64,000 nucleotides of DNA from Bacillota bacterium (GCA_023433505.1 JAEZCO010000015.1:59126-123125), one strand, 5' to 3'; shown: positions 8,780 through 17,765, counted from the stretch's first letter. The notes: a model not told the origin generated them from the letters alone. A program made the numbers and translations.

Positions 8780-9314
8780 CGTGGAAAAACTTGGCGCAAT
8801 CTCCGGCTATGCCATTCCGGTGATATTTTTATTAATCTTGGTTTTCGGGCTGTATAAGGATGTTAAAGTCTATGATATTTTTATAGAGGGTGCAAAGGAA
8901 GGCATCACCACTGTGATCCGGATTATTCCTACCCTTGTGGGCCTAATGGTTGCAGTTGGGGTGTTTAAAGCCTCCGGAGCCCTGGAGCTCCTTGTTCAGG
9001 CCTTTATGCCGGTGGCTTCCCTGCTTGGCATACCTCCCGAAACCATGCCCCTGGCTCTTATGCGCCCCGTATCCGGAAGTGCCTCCCTTGCGCTGGTTGC
9101 CGAATTGATCCGGACCTATGGTCCGGATACCTTCATCGGAAGAACGGCTTCCACCATGATGGGTTCCACGGAAACGATTTTTTACACCCTTGCGGTCTAT
9201 TTCGGTTCCGTAGGCATTAAAAATATCCGATTCACGCTGGCTGCCGCATTGTTTGCAGATCTGGTAAGCGTAACCGCTTCCGCCTGGGCCTGCACCATGA
9301 TCTTCGGGAGGTAG
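8772..9314 (+). CDS. spmB: Spore maturation protein B
   Basis: About 180 residues, the partner of SpmA, with the second half of the Gate-type membrane module. Recognisable parts are EGAKEGITTVIRIIPTLVGLM, LALMRPVSGSASLAL and the GPDTFIGRTASTMMGSTET block. The frame opens at a GTG (8772) inside spmA; a second GTG at 8781 is equally possible. The two genes form an overlapping operon, as in all known spmAB loci. A family A repeat starts only 6 bp after the stop. Confidence 0.93.
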   Translation: MHNVEKLGAISGYAIPVIFLLILVFGLYKDVKVYDIFIEGAKEGITTVIRIIPTLVGLMVAVGVFKASGALELLVQAFMPVASLLGIPPETMPLALMRPVSGSASLALVAELIRTYGPDTFIGRTASTMMGSTETIFYTLAVYFGSVGIKNIRFTLAAALFADLVSVTASAWACTMIFGR

Positions 9315-9319
9315 CTTCA

Positions 9320-9417
9320 AGTACTGGTGCAAATAGAACTTCCCGTATAGATTTCTGAAATGCAGTCTTGGAGCGCCGGCATTACCAGAAAAACGGGAAG
9401 TAATATTTGCAGTACTC
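9320..9417. repeat. MITE-like repeat, family A copy 1
   Basis: A 98-bp element with terminal inverted repeats: left arm AGTACTGGTGCAAATAGAAC then TTCCCGT, right arm (complement) AGTACTGCAAATATTACTTC then CCGT. The core includes ATTTCTGAAATGCAGTC. It lies exactly between the convergent spmB and DUF2600 genes. It encodes nothing and resembles a miniature inverted-repeat element; relatives occur at 14388, 45166, 46515, 28956 (one arm) and 17728 (one arm). Confidence 0.65.
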
Positions 9418-9422
9418 CTAAA

Positions 9423-10559
9423 TTATCTAAAGGCATTCAGAAACCTGTTCAAATTCCACATGGACCGGACCAATACCGGGCTGTCTTTGATGATATTGCG
9501 GGAGGCCAGCCGGTTAAGGCCAAAGCAGGCCCGCGGATCCGAGAGATAAATTACGGGCAGCGCCTGAACCAAAGCCTTATGAATGCTTGAATCCGGCAAA
9601 TGCATACAGCTTTCCAGAGATTTTCCGGCAAGGAATCGGATTCTTTCTTCACATTGCCGCAGGTTCTGATAGAAATCGGTCAAATTCATACGGCCTGTCA
9701 TAGTATCTTCTCTTGCGCTTACATAATAATGAAGTATTTTGTGATATGCGCATATCCAGGGCATGTAGGTACTTTCCATCCTGTTGACGGTTTCTTCGGT
9801 TAGCTCCGGGTTCATAGCCGAAACATACATTGCGCATATTCCAAGAAGTGAATCGGCAGACGCTGCAAACTCCCAGAAAGAAATTTCCGGAAATTGTCTT
9901 ATATAATACTCCGACCACATCCGCAAATTCTCCCGCCGGGTTTTCAGAGGCTGATACCTGCAGGATTGATATTCAATATATAGTTTTGCATATTTTCTCA
10001 TTTTGCCGGTAATCCGTTTGTACTTCGGAAGTGCGGAAATTTTTTGCCGGCATCTGTCACTCAATTTTTTCAGGTATGCGGTTATTTCCATGTCGCTGTA
10101 AAAACCGGAGTTAAAAACCGGCGGCATGTCCGGGTCCATGGAATCGGAAAGAGGAAGATATAGTTGCTGTATCTGGCTGATATCGGTCAGTTCCCTGGCT
10201 TCCAGCATATTGTCAAGAGAATTGCATAATGCATGGAGAGAAACGGCAAACTCGACATAGTCCGAAACAGCTTTGTCATTTTGAGAAATCAGCACACCGG
10301 AGCACCGCAGGTCGTTCATCCTGCAGACCGCGTGTATCTTGTCCCTTTTAGCTTTGGGATCTCTCAAAGCTGCGGGTATCAGGGCCTCAGTACCGGTCAA
10401 GCATTTTTTGACCTCTGGCATTACCTTTAAATAATAACCGCAGACGGATTTGAGTTTATCGGCTGCAAATCGATTTTCCACGGCTTCACCCCCAGTCATT
10501 TGTAACGGAATACAATATCTTATTGTATATATGCCTGCATATTTGAATTTATGTTCCAA
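9423..10559 (-). CDS. DUF2600 family protein (tetraprenyl-beta-curcumene synthase-like)
   Basis: 378 residues, helical, with family blocks SLHALCNSLDNMLEARE, ISFWEFAASADSLLGICAMY and STYMPWICAYHKILHYYVSA followed by REDTMTGRMNLTDFY. These match the DUF2600 family whose Bacillus member YtpB makes tetraprenyl-beta-curcumene, a sesquarterpene found in spores. The Asp-rich segment (SLDNMLE) corresponds to the metal-diphosphate site. The start is uncertain: a later ATG at 10499 (MTGGEAVENRF) fits the family better than the first Met. It converges on spmB across a MITE-like repeat. No isoprenoid gene is adjacent. Confidence 0.8.
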   Translation of the reverse strand: MEHKFKYAGIYTIRYCIPLQMTGGEAVENRFAADKLKSVCGYYLKVMPEVKKCLTGTEALIPAALRDPKAKRDKIHAVCRMNDLRCSGVLISQNDKAVSDYVEFAVSLHALCNSLDNMLEARELTDISQIQQLYLPLSDSMDPDMPPVFNSGFYSDMEITAYLKKLSDRCRQKISALPKYKRITGKMRKYAKLYIEYQSCRYQPLKTRRENLRMWSEYYIRQFPEISFWEFAASADSLLGICAMYVSAMNPELTEETVNRMESTYMPWICAYHKILHYYVSAREDTMTGRMNLTDFYQNLRQCEERIRFLAGKSLESCMHLPDSSIHKALVQALPVIYLSDPRACFGLNRLASRNIIKDSPVLVRSMWNLNRFLNAFR

Positions 10560-10565
10560 ATCTCC

Positions 10566-10594
10566 TTGAAAAAATCATTTTCAAACGTTATAGT
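10566..10594 (+). promoter_or_regulatory. Sigma-A promoter of metG
   Basis: TTGAAA (10566-10571), 17-bp spacer, TATAGT (10589-10594), about 90 bp upstream of the metG start. A GC-rich hairpin (family C) lies in the leader; no T-box or SAM-box signature was seen. Confidence 0.6.
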
Positions 10595-10684
10595 AGTATT
10601 TGTAGTATTTTGCCGGGGCAGGACGGTTTGCCCCTACCATTACAGCAGGATTTAAAAGCGAGATTATTTGAAGGAGGCCAAACA

Positions 10685-12757
10685 ATGGAAAGCAAGACTT
10701 TTTATATAACCACGCCGATCTATTATCCCAGCGACAAGCTGCATATAGGTCATTCCTATACAACGGTGGCAGCCGACGCCATTTCCAGATACAAAAGACT
10801 CAGAGGCTATGATGTAATGTTTCTTACCGGCACCGACGAGCATGGGCAGAAAATACAGAGAAAAGCTGAAGCAAAGGGGATTACGCCAAAACAATATGTG
10901 GATGAAGTTGTCTCCGGAATAAAAGATTTGTGGAAGCTGATGAACATAACCAACGACAGGTTTATCCGGACTACGGACCTTCACCATGAGGCCGGAGTGC
11001 AGAAAATATTCAAAAAACTCTATGATCAGGGCGATATTTATAAAAGCGAATACGAGGGCTGGTACTGCACCCCCTGCGAATCTTTCTGGACAAAGACGCA
11101 GTTGGTGGACGGGAAATGTCCGGACTGCGGAAGAGAAGTGGAGCTGACCAAGGAAGAAAGCTATTTTTTCAAGCTTTCCAGGTACCAGGACCGTTTGATC
11201 CGCCATATTGAAGAAAATCCTGAATTCATCCAGCCCGTATCAAGGCAGAATGAAATGCTGAATAATTTTCTCAGGCCCGGTCTTGAGGATCTGTGCGTAT
11301 CCAGAACCACCTTCAACTGGGGAATCCCGGTAAGCTTTGACGACAAGCATGTGGTCTATGTCTGGATTGACGCCCTTTCCAACTATATAACCGCCCTGGG
11401 CTACGGCTCGGAGGATGACTCCGTTTATAAAAAATACTGGCCTGCGGAGGTACAGTTGGTGGGCAAGGAAATCGTCAGGTTCCACACGATTATCTGGCCC
11501 GCCATGCTCATGGCTTTGGGCGAGCCGCTGCCGAAGCAGGTATTCGGACACGGATGGCTGCTGCTGGAAGGCGGAAAAATGTCAAAATCCAAAGGCAACG
11601 TGGTGGATCCTGTCATTTTGATCCAAAAATACGGGCTGGATGCGGTAAGGTATTTCCTGCTGAGAGAAGTACCCTTCGGGTCGGACGGCGTATTTTCCAA
11701 TGAAGCCCTGATCAACAGAATTAATTCCGATCTGGCCAATGACCTTGGAAATTTGGTCAGCAGGACTGTTGCCATGATTGACAAGTATTTTGGCGGAGTT
11801 ATACCGAAGGAGCGCAGGGAAGGTGATTTTGACGGCGAGCTGAAAAGAGTGGTTATGGAAATGCCTGCAAAGGTGGAAGAACTCATGGACCAGCTTCAGT
11901 TCAGCACTGCCCTTACCGAAATATGGAAAGCCATTTCAAGAACCAATAAATATATTGATGAAACCATGCCCTGGGTACTTTCCAGAAATGAAGCCGACAA
12001 ACCCAGACTGGCGGCAGTAATGTATCATCTGGCAGAGAGCCTCCGGATCATTTCCATCCTGCTTCAGCCCTTTATGCCGGAAACTCCCCTGAAAATATGG
12101 GACCAGCTTGGTATCAGCGGATGCGGGGAAGCTCTGGACTGGGAAAGCGCAAAGAAGTGGGGCGGCTATCCGGAAGGTACAGCAGTCAAAAAAGGAGATG
12201 TAATCTTTCCAAGGATCGACATAAAGAAAGAGCTGGAGGAAATAGAAATGATGACAGCTGGGATGCAGGGGCGAGCAGCAGGCACTGCCTGCGACCAGCC
12301 CAAAACTGCAGAAACGCCGGCGCAAGCGCCAAACCACGGAGCTGATGCGGAAAGCAAGGCGCCGGCTTCAAAAGCAGGCAATCCGGTGAAAGCTGCGGAG
12401 CCGCCCAGACAGGAAAACCAGGAAGCAGGGGCCGGCTTGATTTCCATTGATGATTTTGCCAAAATCGACCTCCGGGTTGCAAAGGTACTGGAAGCGGAGA
12501 AAGTGGAAGGGACCGACAAGCTGTTAAAGCTGAAGCTGGAACTGGGGAATGAAATACGGCAGGTGGTTTCAGGCATTGCAAAGCACTACTCGCCGGAAGC
12601 AATGGCGGGCAAATATGTGCTGCTGGTTGCAAATCTGAAGCCCGTGAAGCTGAGGGGGATAGAATCCCAGGGAATGATCCTGGCGGCGTCGGATGACCGG
12701 AGCCTTGTGCTTGCATCTCTGGACGGTTTCATTGAAAGCGGCTCCAGAGTGAGGTGA
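10685..12757 (+). CDS. metG: Methionyl-tRNA synthetase
   Basis: 690 residues from the ATG at 10685, preceded by GAAGGAGG. Class-I features in order: HIGH at about residue 20, a zinc knuckle with CTPC and CPDC (about 125-145), GGKMSKSKGN (KMSKS loop, about 297), anticodon-binding helices, then a C-terminal EMAP/tRNA-binding domain beginning FAKIDLRVAKVLEAE. The two are joined by a 60-70 residue linker very rich in Ala, Pro, Gly and Lys (about 515-580), longer than usual for this fused form. The KMSKS lysines and zinc Cys are intact, so it should be active. tatD follows 140 bp downstream with its own promoter. Confidence 0.96.
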   Translation: MESKTFYITTPIYYPSDKLHIGHSYTTVAADAISRYKRLRGYDVMFLTGTDEHGQKIQRKAEAKGITPKQYVDEVVSGIKDLWKLMNITNDRFIRTTDLHHEAGVQKIFKKLYDQGDIYKSEYEGWYCTPCESFWTKTQLVDGKCPDCGREVELTKEESYFFKLSRYQDRLIRHIEENPEFIQPVSRQNEMLNNFLRPGLEDLCVSRTTFNWGIPVSFDDKHVVYVWIDALSNYITALGYGSEDDSVYKKYWPAEVQLVGKEIVRFHTIIWPAMLMALGEPLPKQVFGHGWLLLEGGKMSKSKGNVVDPVILIQKYGLDAVRYFLLREVPFGSDGVFSNEALINRINSDLANDLGNLVSRTVAMIDKYFGGVIPKERREGDFDGELKRVVMEMPAKVEELMDQLQFSTALTEIWKAISRTNKYIDETMPWVLSRNEADKPRLAAVMYHLAESLRIISILLQPFMPETPLKIWDQLGISGCGEALDWESAKKWGGYPEGTAVKKGDVIFPRIDIKKELEEIEMMTAGMQGRAAGTACDQPKTAETPAQAPNHGADAESKAPASKAGNPVKAAEPPRQENQEAGAGLISIDDFAKIDLRVAKVLEAEKVEGTDKLLKLKLELGNEIRQVVSGIAKHYSPEAMAGKYVLLVANLKPVKLRGIESQGMILAASDDRSLVLASLDGFIESGSRVR

Positions 12758-12777
12758 CAGGGCTGGATCAAATTTCC

Positions 12778-12806
12778 TTGTTGAATAGCGGTTTATCATA
12801 TATAAT
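12778..12806 (+). promoter_or_regulatory. Sigma-A promoter of tatD
   Basis: TTGTTG (12778-12783), 17-bp spacer, TATAAT (12801-12806). The predicted leader then carries a 12-bp stem, GGGACATACCTT (12826-12837) with AAGGTGTGTCCC (12864-12875), ending 23 nt before the ATG; only one base pair is a wobble. Confidence 0.6.
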
Positions 12807-12898
12807 GAAATGAGAGCAAACAAGCGGGACATACCTTTATGCAAGAAACACAGGCGGCCGGACAAGGTGTGTCCCTGCCCATTTGATAGGAGTGAAAA

Positions 12899-13666
12899 AT
12901 GTTTTTCGATTCCCATGCACATTATTATGACGAGCAATATAACCCGGATAGGTATGAAGTACTGAAAAAAGCCCATGACAGCGGAGTGGACTATATTCTG
13001 TCCGCCTCTTCCGATGTTGCCTCTGCGATTGAAAACATCTCTCTCGCCCGTCAGTTTGATTTTGTTTACGCGGCAGTGGGGGTTCATCCTCACAATGTTA
13101 TTGATATAAATAATAATATATTCTCTGCATTGGCTGACTTTGCGGCATTTCCCAAGGTAGTGGCCATTGGTGAGATCGGACTGGATTATTTTTACGACAA
13201 TACTCCCAGGGAGGCGCAAAAGATTGCCTTTGCCAAGCAGATTTCCATGGCGGTGAATTTGAAGCTTCCCATCATCGTTCATGACCGGGACGCCCATGAA
13301 GACACGATGACAATTCTTAAAAATGAAAATGCAAAAATAACCGGCGGAGTCCTTCACTGCTTTTCCGGCAGTGTTGAAATGGCAAGAGAGGTTTTAAACA
13401 ACAATTTTTATATTTCCGTAGGCGGGACCGTGACATTTAAAAATGTAAGAAAGCTGGTGGACGTGGTCAGATATGTACCCGACGACAGGCTTATGATCGA
13501 AACCGATTGCCCTTATCTTACACCTGAGCCCTTCAGAGGTAAAAGGAACGATTCCAGCTATATCCGCTATACTGCCAGTAAAATAGCAGAGATAAAAGGC
13601 ACCACAGTGGAGGAGATCGCCCGTATCACCACTGCAAATGCCAAGAGGCTCTTTAACATCGATTGA
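12899..13666 (+). CDS. tatD: TatD family metal-dependent hydrolase
   Basis: 255 residues, a TIM-barrel amidohydrolase. Metal ligands can be read in FDSHAHYYD (N-terminal His-x-His), AIGEIGLDYF (Glu), PIIVHDRDAH (His), GGVLHCFSG (His) and IETDCPYLTPEP (Asp). Members of the family are 3'-5' nucleases linked to DNA repair and RNA quality control. The position after metG is the conserved Firmicute arrangement (metS-yabD). rnmV, often next in Bacillus, is absent here. Start ATG after GATAGGAGTG. Confidence 0.95.
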   Translation: MFFDSHAHYYDEQYNPDRYEVLKKAHDSGVDYILSASSDVASAIENISLARQFDFVYAAVGVHPHNVIDINNNIFSALADFAAFPKVVAIGEIGLDYFYDNTPREAQKIAFAKQISMAVNLKLPIIVHDRDAHEDTMTILKNENAKITGGVLHCFSGSVEMAREVLNNNFYISVGGTVTFKNVRKLVDVVRYVPDDRLMIETDCPYLTPEPFRGKRNDSSYIRYTASKIAEIKGTTVEEIARITTANAKRLFNID

Positions 13667-13683
13667 GTTAAGGAGGGTCAAAT

Positions 13684-14382
13684 ATGAAAAAACTTGTTTT
13701 AATTATGGTGTTTGTCTTACTGATGGCATTGTTCATTGCGTTCAATTATTTGCTCTGGGACCGGGAGAGCAAGGTCAATGAGCTTAAGAGCCTCGAGTAT
13801 AACAATGCCAGCTACCTTGCCGATATTACCTCACAAAGCAGGGATATCAAGCGTCTTGAAAATGAGAACAACGAATATATTTCCGATATCTCAAAACTGG
13901 AAAAAGAGAAGGAACAGCTGGCGCAAAAGAATCTGCAGTTGGAAAGCGATAAAAACCAGGAAACTGGGAAGACCGGGCACAAAATTGATATTATCAATAT
14001 TCTCAAGCAGAGTGTGGACATCAAACTGTTTGGAGCTGTCGTTGAAAAGTGGGTTGAAGCCGTCAGTACGGGAAATTATCCCGAAGCGTACCGGCTGGAG
14101 TATGATAAGGCCTCCTTGCAAAGCAAACAGCCAAGCCTGGAAGATTATACAAATGCATTAAAAAGCAATGTAAAAAGCATAAAGCTCAAAGAGCTGATTT
14201 TAGAGAAGGAACAGGGGAAGGCCGAAGGGGAGATTATCCTGAAAGCCGCACTCGAAGTGAAGCTGACTGAAAAGCCGGAGCAGGATTTTACCAGATTTGC
14301 CGACGGTCTTAATGAAATGAAGTTCAAGTTGGATTATGATGCCGCATTAAATGAATTTTACATCCTGGAAATAACGGAATAG
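13684..14382 (+). CDS. Membrane-anchored coiled-coil protein of unknown function
   Basis: 232 residues. An N-terminal hydrophobic helix (residues about 3-24) is followed by a charged coiled coil (about 30-95, heptad-like LEKEKEQLAQKNLQLES) and a C-terminal domain of about 130 residues beginning IINILKQSVDIKLFGAVVEK, with a pattern (WVEAVSTGNYPEAYRL) that recalls small NTF2-like folds; this last point is only a resemblance. Probably one membrane pass with the bulk outside. It follows tatD by 17 bp with AAGGAGGG, so the two are likely cotranscribed. I do not recognise a named family. Confidence 0.75.
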   Translation: MKKLVLIMVFVLLMALFIAFNYLLWDRESKVNELKSLEYNNASYLADITSQSRDIKRLENENNEYISDISKLEKEKEQLAQKNLQLESDKNQETGKTGHKIDIINILKQSVDIKLFGAVVEKWVEAVSTGNYPEAYRLEYDKASLQSKQPSLEDYTNALKSNVKSIKLKELILEKEQGKAEGEIILKAALEVKLTEKPEQDFTRFADGLNEMKFKLDYDAALNEFYILEITE

Positions 14383-14387
14383 TTAAA

Positions 14388-14473
14388 TACCGGTGCAACC
14401 GTATAGGTTTCTGAAAACGCAGTCCATTGCAGCCTACCTTTTCTGAAAAACGAAAAGTAATATTTGCAGTACT
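14388..14473. repeat. MITE-like repeat, family A copy 2
   Basis: Same orientation and core as copy 1 (CCGTATAGGTTTCTGAAAAC, GCAGTCC) and the same right arm AAGTAATATTTGCAGTACTC, but the left arm has lost about 13 bp corresponding to AAATAGAACTTCC. It starts 6 bp after the preceding stop codon. Confidence 0.6.
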
Positions 14474-14591
14474 CCCAACCAATGAAATTGCCGCCGTAGT
14501 GCCGATTCACATAAAAACTAGGCACATAATATGTTGGTAACCATATACTGATACTATAGATCTGGTTAACATAGTACGGAGGAGTTTTTAT

Positions 14592-15218
14592 ATGAAAGAA
14601 AATAACAATATGGGTACAATGCCTGCAACCCAGAACATGCCGAACAACATGGGCACAATGCCTGCAACGCAAAAGATGCCCAACGATATGGGCACGATGC
14701 CTGCACAGAAGATGCCAAACGATATGGGGACAATGCCTGCAACGCAGAAGATGCCTAACGATATGGGCACGATGCCTGCATCACAGAAGAAGCCGATGGA
14801 CATGGGCACGATGCCTGCATCACAGAAGATGCCGATGGACATGGGCACAATGCCTGCAACCCAGAATATGCCGATGAACATGGGCATGATGCCAACCCAG
14901 AATATGCCGATGAATATGGGCATGATGCCTGCGACACAAAATATGCCAATGAATATGCCGGAAACCATGCCCGCGCAAACCATGCCGTACATGATGCCTC
15001 AGATGCCGATGGTGTGCTGCCCGTATATCATGAATACACAGTGTCCCATGCTTTACAGTCAGGGAATGATGAATGCAATGAACCCCATGATGAGTGGTGT
15101 CAGTCCTGCCATGATCGGCCCCAATATGGGCGGCGTCAGCCCTGCAATGTACGGAGCGAATCCGAATATGAGCGGATTGAGCCCCATGACCGGCATGAAT
15201 GGTCAGTTTCCATATTAA
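14592..15218 (+). CDS. Met/Pro-rich tandem-repeat protein
   Basis: 208 residues of which roughly a quarter are Met. Residues about 7-122 are nine tandem units of 12-13 residues of the type MGTMPATQKMPND; units 3 and 8 are one residue short. The tail holds VCCPY and QCP and three SPAM/SPM-type copies spaced in Asn/Gly-rich sequence. No signal peptide or membrane segment. Start ATG with ACGGAGGAG. Upstream, CATATACTG (14542-14550) resembles a sporulation-type (sigma-E/K) -10. Low-complexity Met/Tyr/Cys-rich proteins of this kind are often spore-coat proteins, and clustered Met can bind Cu(I); both are inference. No homologue recognised. Confidence 0.75.
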   Translation: MKENNNMGTMPATQNMPNNMGTMPATQKMPNDMGTMPAQKMPNDMGTMPATQKMPNDMGTMPASQKKPMDMGTMPASQKMPMDMGTMPATQNMPMNMGMMPTQNMPMNMGMMPATQNMPMNMPETMPAQTMPYMMPQMPMVCCPYIMNTQCPMLYSQGMMNAMNPMMSGVSPAMIGPNMGGVSPAMYGANPNMSGLSPMTGMNGQFPY

Positions 15219-15470
15219 TAACCAAACAGAAGGTTAGGGCAGGTGGGTCACTACCTGCTTTTGCTTTAACGGTACAGTAAATTTAACCAGGCTCTTTATT
15301 TTCAAAATTGCATCCCCTTTTGCCGCTTCGGCGGGAAATGAATAATGTTTCCGTTTTGTGTGTATAATTGCCATGTAAGGGTACTTTATGGTAATAGATT
15401 TGACAAAAATTCCATTTTCGCATACAATATCTAGCAGTCCCTTATTAGTATTTTAACAGGAGGTTTTGGT

Positions 15471-16532
15471 TTGAACCCACTTGCGAAAAATATTAAAAGG
15501 TTTTTTTCGATCAAGGAAATAGCAATTTTACTGATTGCCGTTATTGTTTCTGTCTCTGCAGGGCTTGGAGTATTCATGTTCCTGAAAAAGGACGTCATCA
15601 TCAATGACAATGGAAGCCGGCTGGTGTTCAAAACCATGAAAAGCACCGTGGGCGAAACCCTGGAACAGAGCAATATCAGTATCTCTCCGGATGACTATAT
15701 CAGTATGTCTCCGGACACTGTACTACAAAGGATGAAAGTGAATGAAATCATTATAAAAAGGGCAGTACCCGTGAATATTCTGTCCGATGGGACTGAGACC
15801 CGGCTGATGACCTACAGGGATACGGTAGGAGAGGCTCTTGCCGCAAGCCCGGTGAAACCGGAAGGCCTTGACAGGCTGAAGGGTGTGGAGTCCGGAGACA
15901 GAATAGAAGCGGGAATGTACATCAGGATCATAAGGGTGAAGGAAAGTATCGTTAAGGAAAATGAATCCATCCCTTATCAGACCCTTAAAAGAGAAAATGC
16001 CCGACTTGACAAGGGGACGGAAAAAGTTGTCAAGAAAGGCGAGGAAGGAACACGCGAGAAGCAGTATAAAGTCGTTACCGAAGACGGGAAGCAGGTTCTG
16101 CGCCAGCTGGTCAAAGATTCAGTAGTGCTTGCCCCCATCAACATGATCATGGAATTCGGTACGGTTTTAAACCACAAAACAACCAGAGGAGATACCGTAA
16201 GGTATAAAAAAGTGCTGGATATGAAGGCAACGGCCTATACGGCATCCTTCAAGGATACCGGCAAGCATCCCGGCGATCCGGGATTTGGTATAACAAGGTC
16301 GGGAATACGCGCTAAAAAAGGTGTGATCGCCGTTGATCCGAAGGTTATACCTCTTGGGACCAGGGTATATGTTGAAGTAGCCGGAAATACACCGGATTAT
16401 GGGTACGCATTGGCAGCCGATACCGGGGGCGCAATCAAGGGTAACAAGATTGACCTGTATTTCGACGATCAGGGGTACGTCAACGCCTGGGGCTCAAAGA
16501 AGGTAAAGGTTTATATCCTGCTGGATGAATAG
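15471..16532 (+). CDS. YabE-like cell-wall protein: DUF348, G5 and 3D domains
   Basis: 353 residues. An N-terminal membrane anchor (about 15-36), two DUF348 repeats (about 40-140), a G5 domain (about 150-235) and a C-terminal 3D domain with VDPKVIPLGTRVYV and AADTGGAIKGNKIDLYF, whose Asp residues define the domain. This is the architecture of YabE/resuscitation-promoting-factor-like muralytic proteins, acting in the cell wall. It precedes rsmA as in Bacillus (yabE-rnmV-ksgA), but without rnmV. TTG start with ACAGGAGG about 8 nt upstream. Confidence 0.88.
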   Translation: MNPLAKNIKRFFSIKEIAILLIAVIVSVSAGLGVFMFLKKDVIINDNGSRLVFKTMKSTVGETLEQSNISISPDDYISMSPDTVLQRMKVNEIIIKRAVPVNILSDGTETRLMTYRDTVGEALAASPVKPEGLDRLKGVESGDRIEAGMYIRIIRVKESIVKENESIPYQTLKRENARLDKGTEKVVKKGEEGTREKQYKVVTEDGKQVLRQLVKDSVVLAPINMIMEFGTVLNHKTTRGDTVRYKKVLDMKATAYTASFKDTGKHPGDPGFGITRSGIRAKKGVIAVDPKVIPLGTRVYVEVAGNTPDYGYALAADTGGAIKGNKIDLYFDDQGYVNAWGSKKVKVYILLDE

Positions 16533-16643
16533 GATATAAGCTCAAATAAAACAATATTATAGGGGACTGAAACTTGTGCCGGGGTATAAAAGCTCCGGCA
16601 GCTTTATTTTGATTTCGGACAGTGTGTAAAGGAAAACGTTTTT

Positions 16644-17498
16644 ATGGATACAAGGACAGCGATAAAAAAATTTAATATAAGGCCCACCAAATCCCTCGGT
16701 CAGAATTTTCTGAATGATGATGCCATCATAAGTCATATTGTTGATGCCGCCGGTATCGGAAGCGGAGATCTTGTGATTGAAATAGGACCCGGCCTCGGGA
16801 GTATGACAGCTGAGCTGGCTGCCAGAGCGGGAAGGGTGGTTGCCGTTGAGATTGACAAACACCTTATGCCGGTTTTGAAGGAAAATCTAAAGGAGTTTCC
16901 CAATGTGACCCTCCTGAATAGGGATATCATGAAGGTGGATATCAGAAAAGAAATATTGGAAATGGCAGAGCTGGCAGATTCGGGGTTTAAGCCCGACAAG
17001 ATCAGAGTGGTTGCAAACCTGCCTTATTACATCACCACGCCTGTGATAATGAAGCTGCTGGAGCAGGAGCTTCCTACGGAATGCATGGTCTTCATGGTAC
17101 AGATGGAGGTCGCAGACAGAATGGCTGCCGGACCCGGAGGCAAGGAGTATGGTGCCCTTTCGGTTGCAGTCCAGTTTTATTCAAAGCCATACAAGCTGTT
17201 CAAGGTATCGCCCCATAGCTTTATTCCGCAGCCGGGAGTGGAGTCGTCGGTAATAAGGCTGGATATTTACAAGACGCCTCCGGTTCAGGTACTTGACCGG
17301 AAAATGTTTTTTAAAACGGTAAAATCGGCCTTTGGCCAAAGAAGGAAGACCTTGATCAACGCCCTGTGCAATGCCGGGTGTTTCAACAAAAGCAAGGATG
17401 AAATCAGGGAGCTACTGAAAAATCTCGGAATTGAAGAAAATCAAAGAGGCGAGACTCTTTCGCTGGAACAATTTGCCCAATTGTCAAATTCACTTTAG
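16644..17498 (+). CDS. rsmA: 16S rRNA dimethyladenosine transferase (RsmA/KsgA)
   Basis: 284 residues. N-terminal KSLGQNFLNDD, SAM motif VIEIGPGLGSMT, acidic VEIDKHL and the catalytic NLPYYITTP are all present, followed by the C-terminal helical domain with FGQRRKTLINAL. The enzyme dimethylates two adjacent adenines near the 3' end of 16S rRNA during 30S assembly. The ATG at 16644 has only a weak AAGGA upstream, but the conserved domain starts here. A terminator lies 5 bp after the stop. Confidence 0.95.
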   Translation: MDTRTAIKKFNIRPTKSLGQNFLNDDAIISHIVDAAGIGSGDLVIEIGPGLGSMTAELAARAGRVVAVEIDKHLMPVLKENLKEFPNVTLLNRDIMKVDIRKEILEMAELADSGFKPDKIRVVANLPYYITTPVIMKLLEQELPTECMVFMVQMEVADRMAAGPGGKEYGALSVAVQFYSKPYKLFKVSPHSFIPQPGVESSVIRLDIYKTPPVQVLDRKMFFKTVKSAFGQRRKTLINALCNAGCFNKSKDEIRELLKNLGIEENQRGETLSLEQFAQLSNSL

Positions 17499-17502
17499 GA
17501 GC

Positions 17503-17529
17503 ACCGGAAATATTCCTTCCGGTTTTTTT
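17503..17529 (+). terminator. Terminator of rsmA
   Basis: Stem ACCGGAA / TTCCGGT with a 7-nt loop, followed by seven T. Confidence 0.8.
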
Positions 17530-17727
17530 CTGGGGAATGAAGCGCCCAAGCCTAGTTCCACGGAAAAGATTATCCGAAGTTATATTTTGGCGAGTCCTGA
17601 GGAAGCATTTCCCATCGGACTGCATATACATATATTATGCATGTGCGGGAGTTTAAGCACAGGTGAAAATGTTACCTCTCCTATGAGCTTCTAAAAGGCC
17701 GCCCGGTAAGGCGGGCACCTTCAGAGA

Positions 17728-17758
17728 AACGGAGAAGTACTTTTTTCCGTGCTCCTAA
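17728..17758. repeat. Degenerate single arm of family A
   Basis: ACGGAGAAGTACTTTTTTCC then GTGCTCCTAAG aligns with the right arm of copy 1 (ACGGGAAGTAATATTTGCAG, TACTCCTAA) with scattered changes. The 250 bp between rsmA and the next gene otherwise hold a GCCGCCCGGTAAGGCGGGC hairpin and no gene. Confidence 0.35.
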
Positions 17759-17765
17759 GAGGGGG

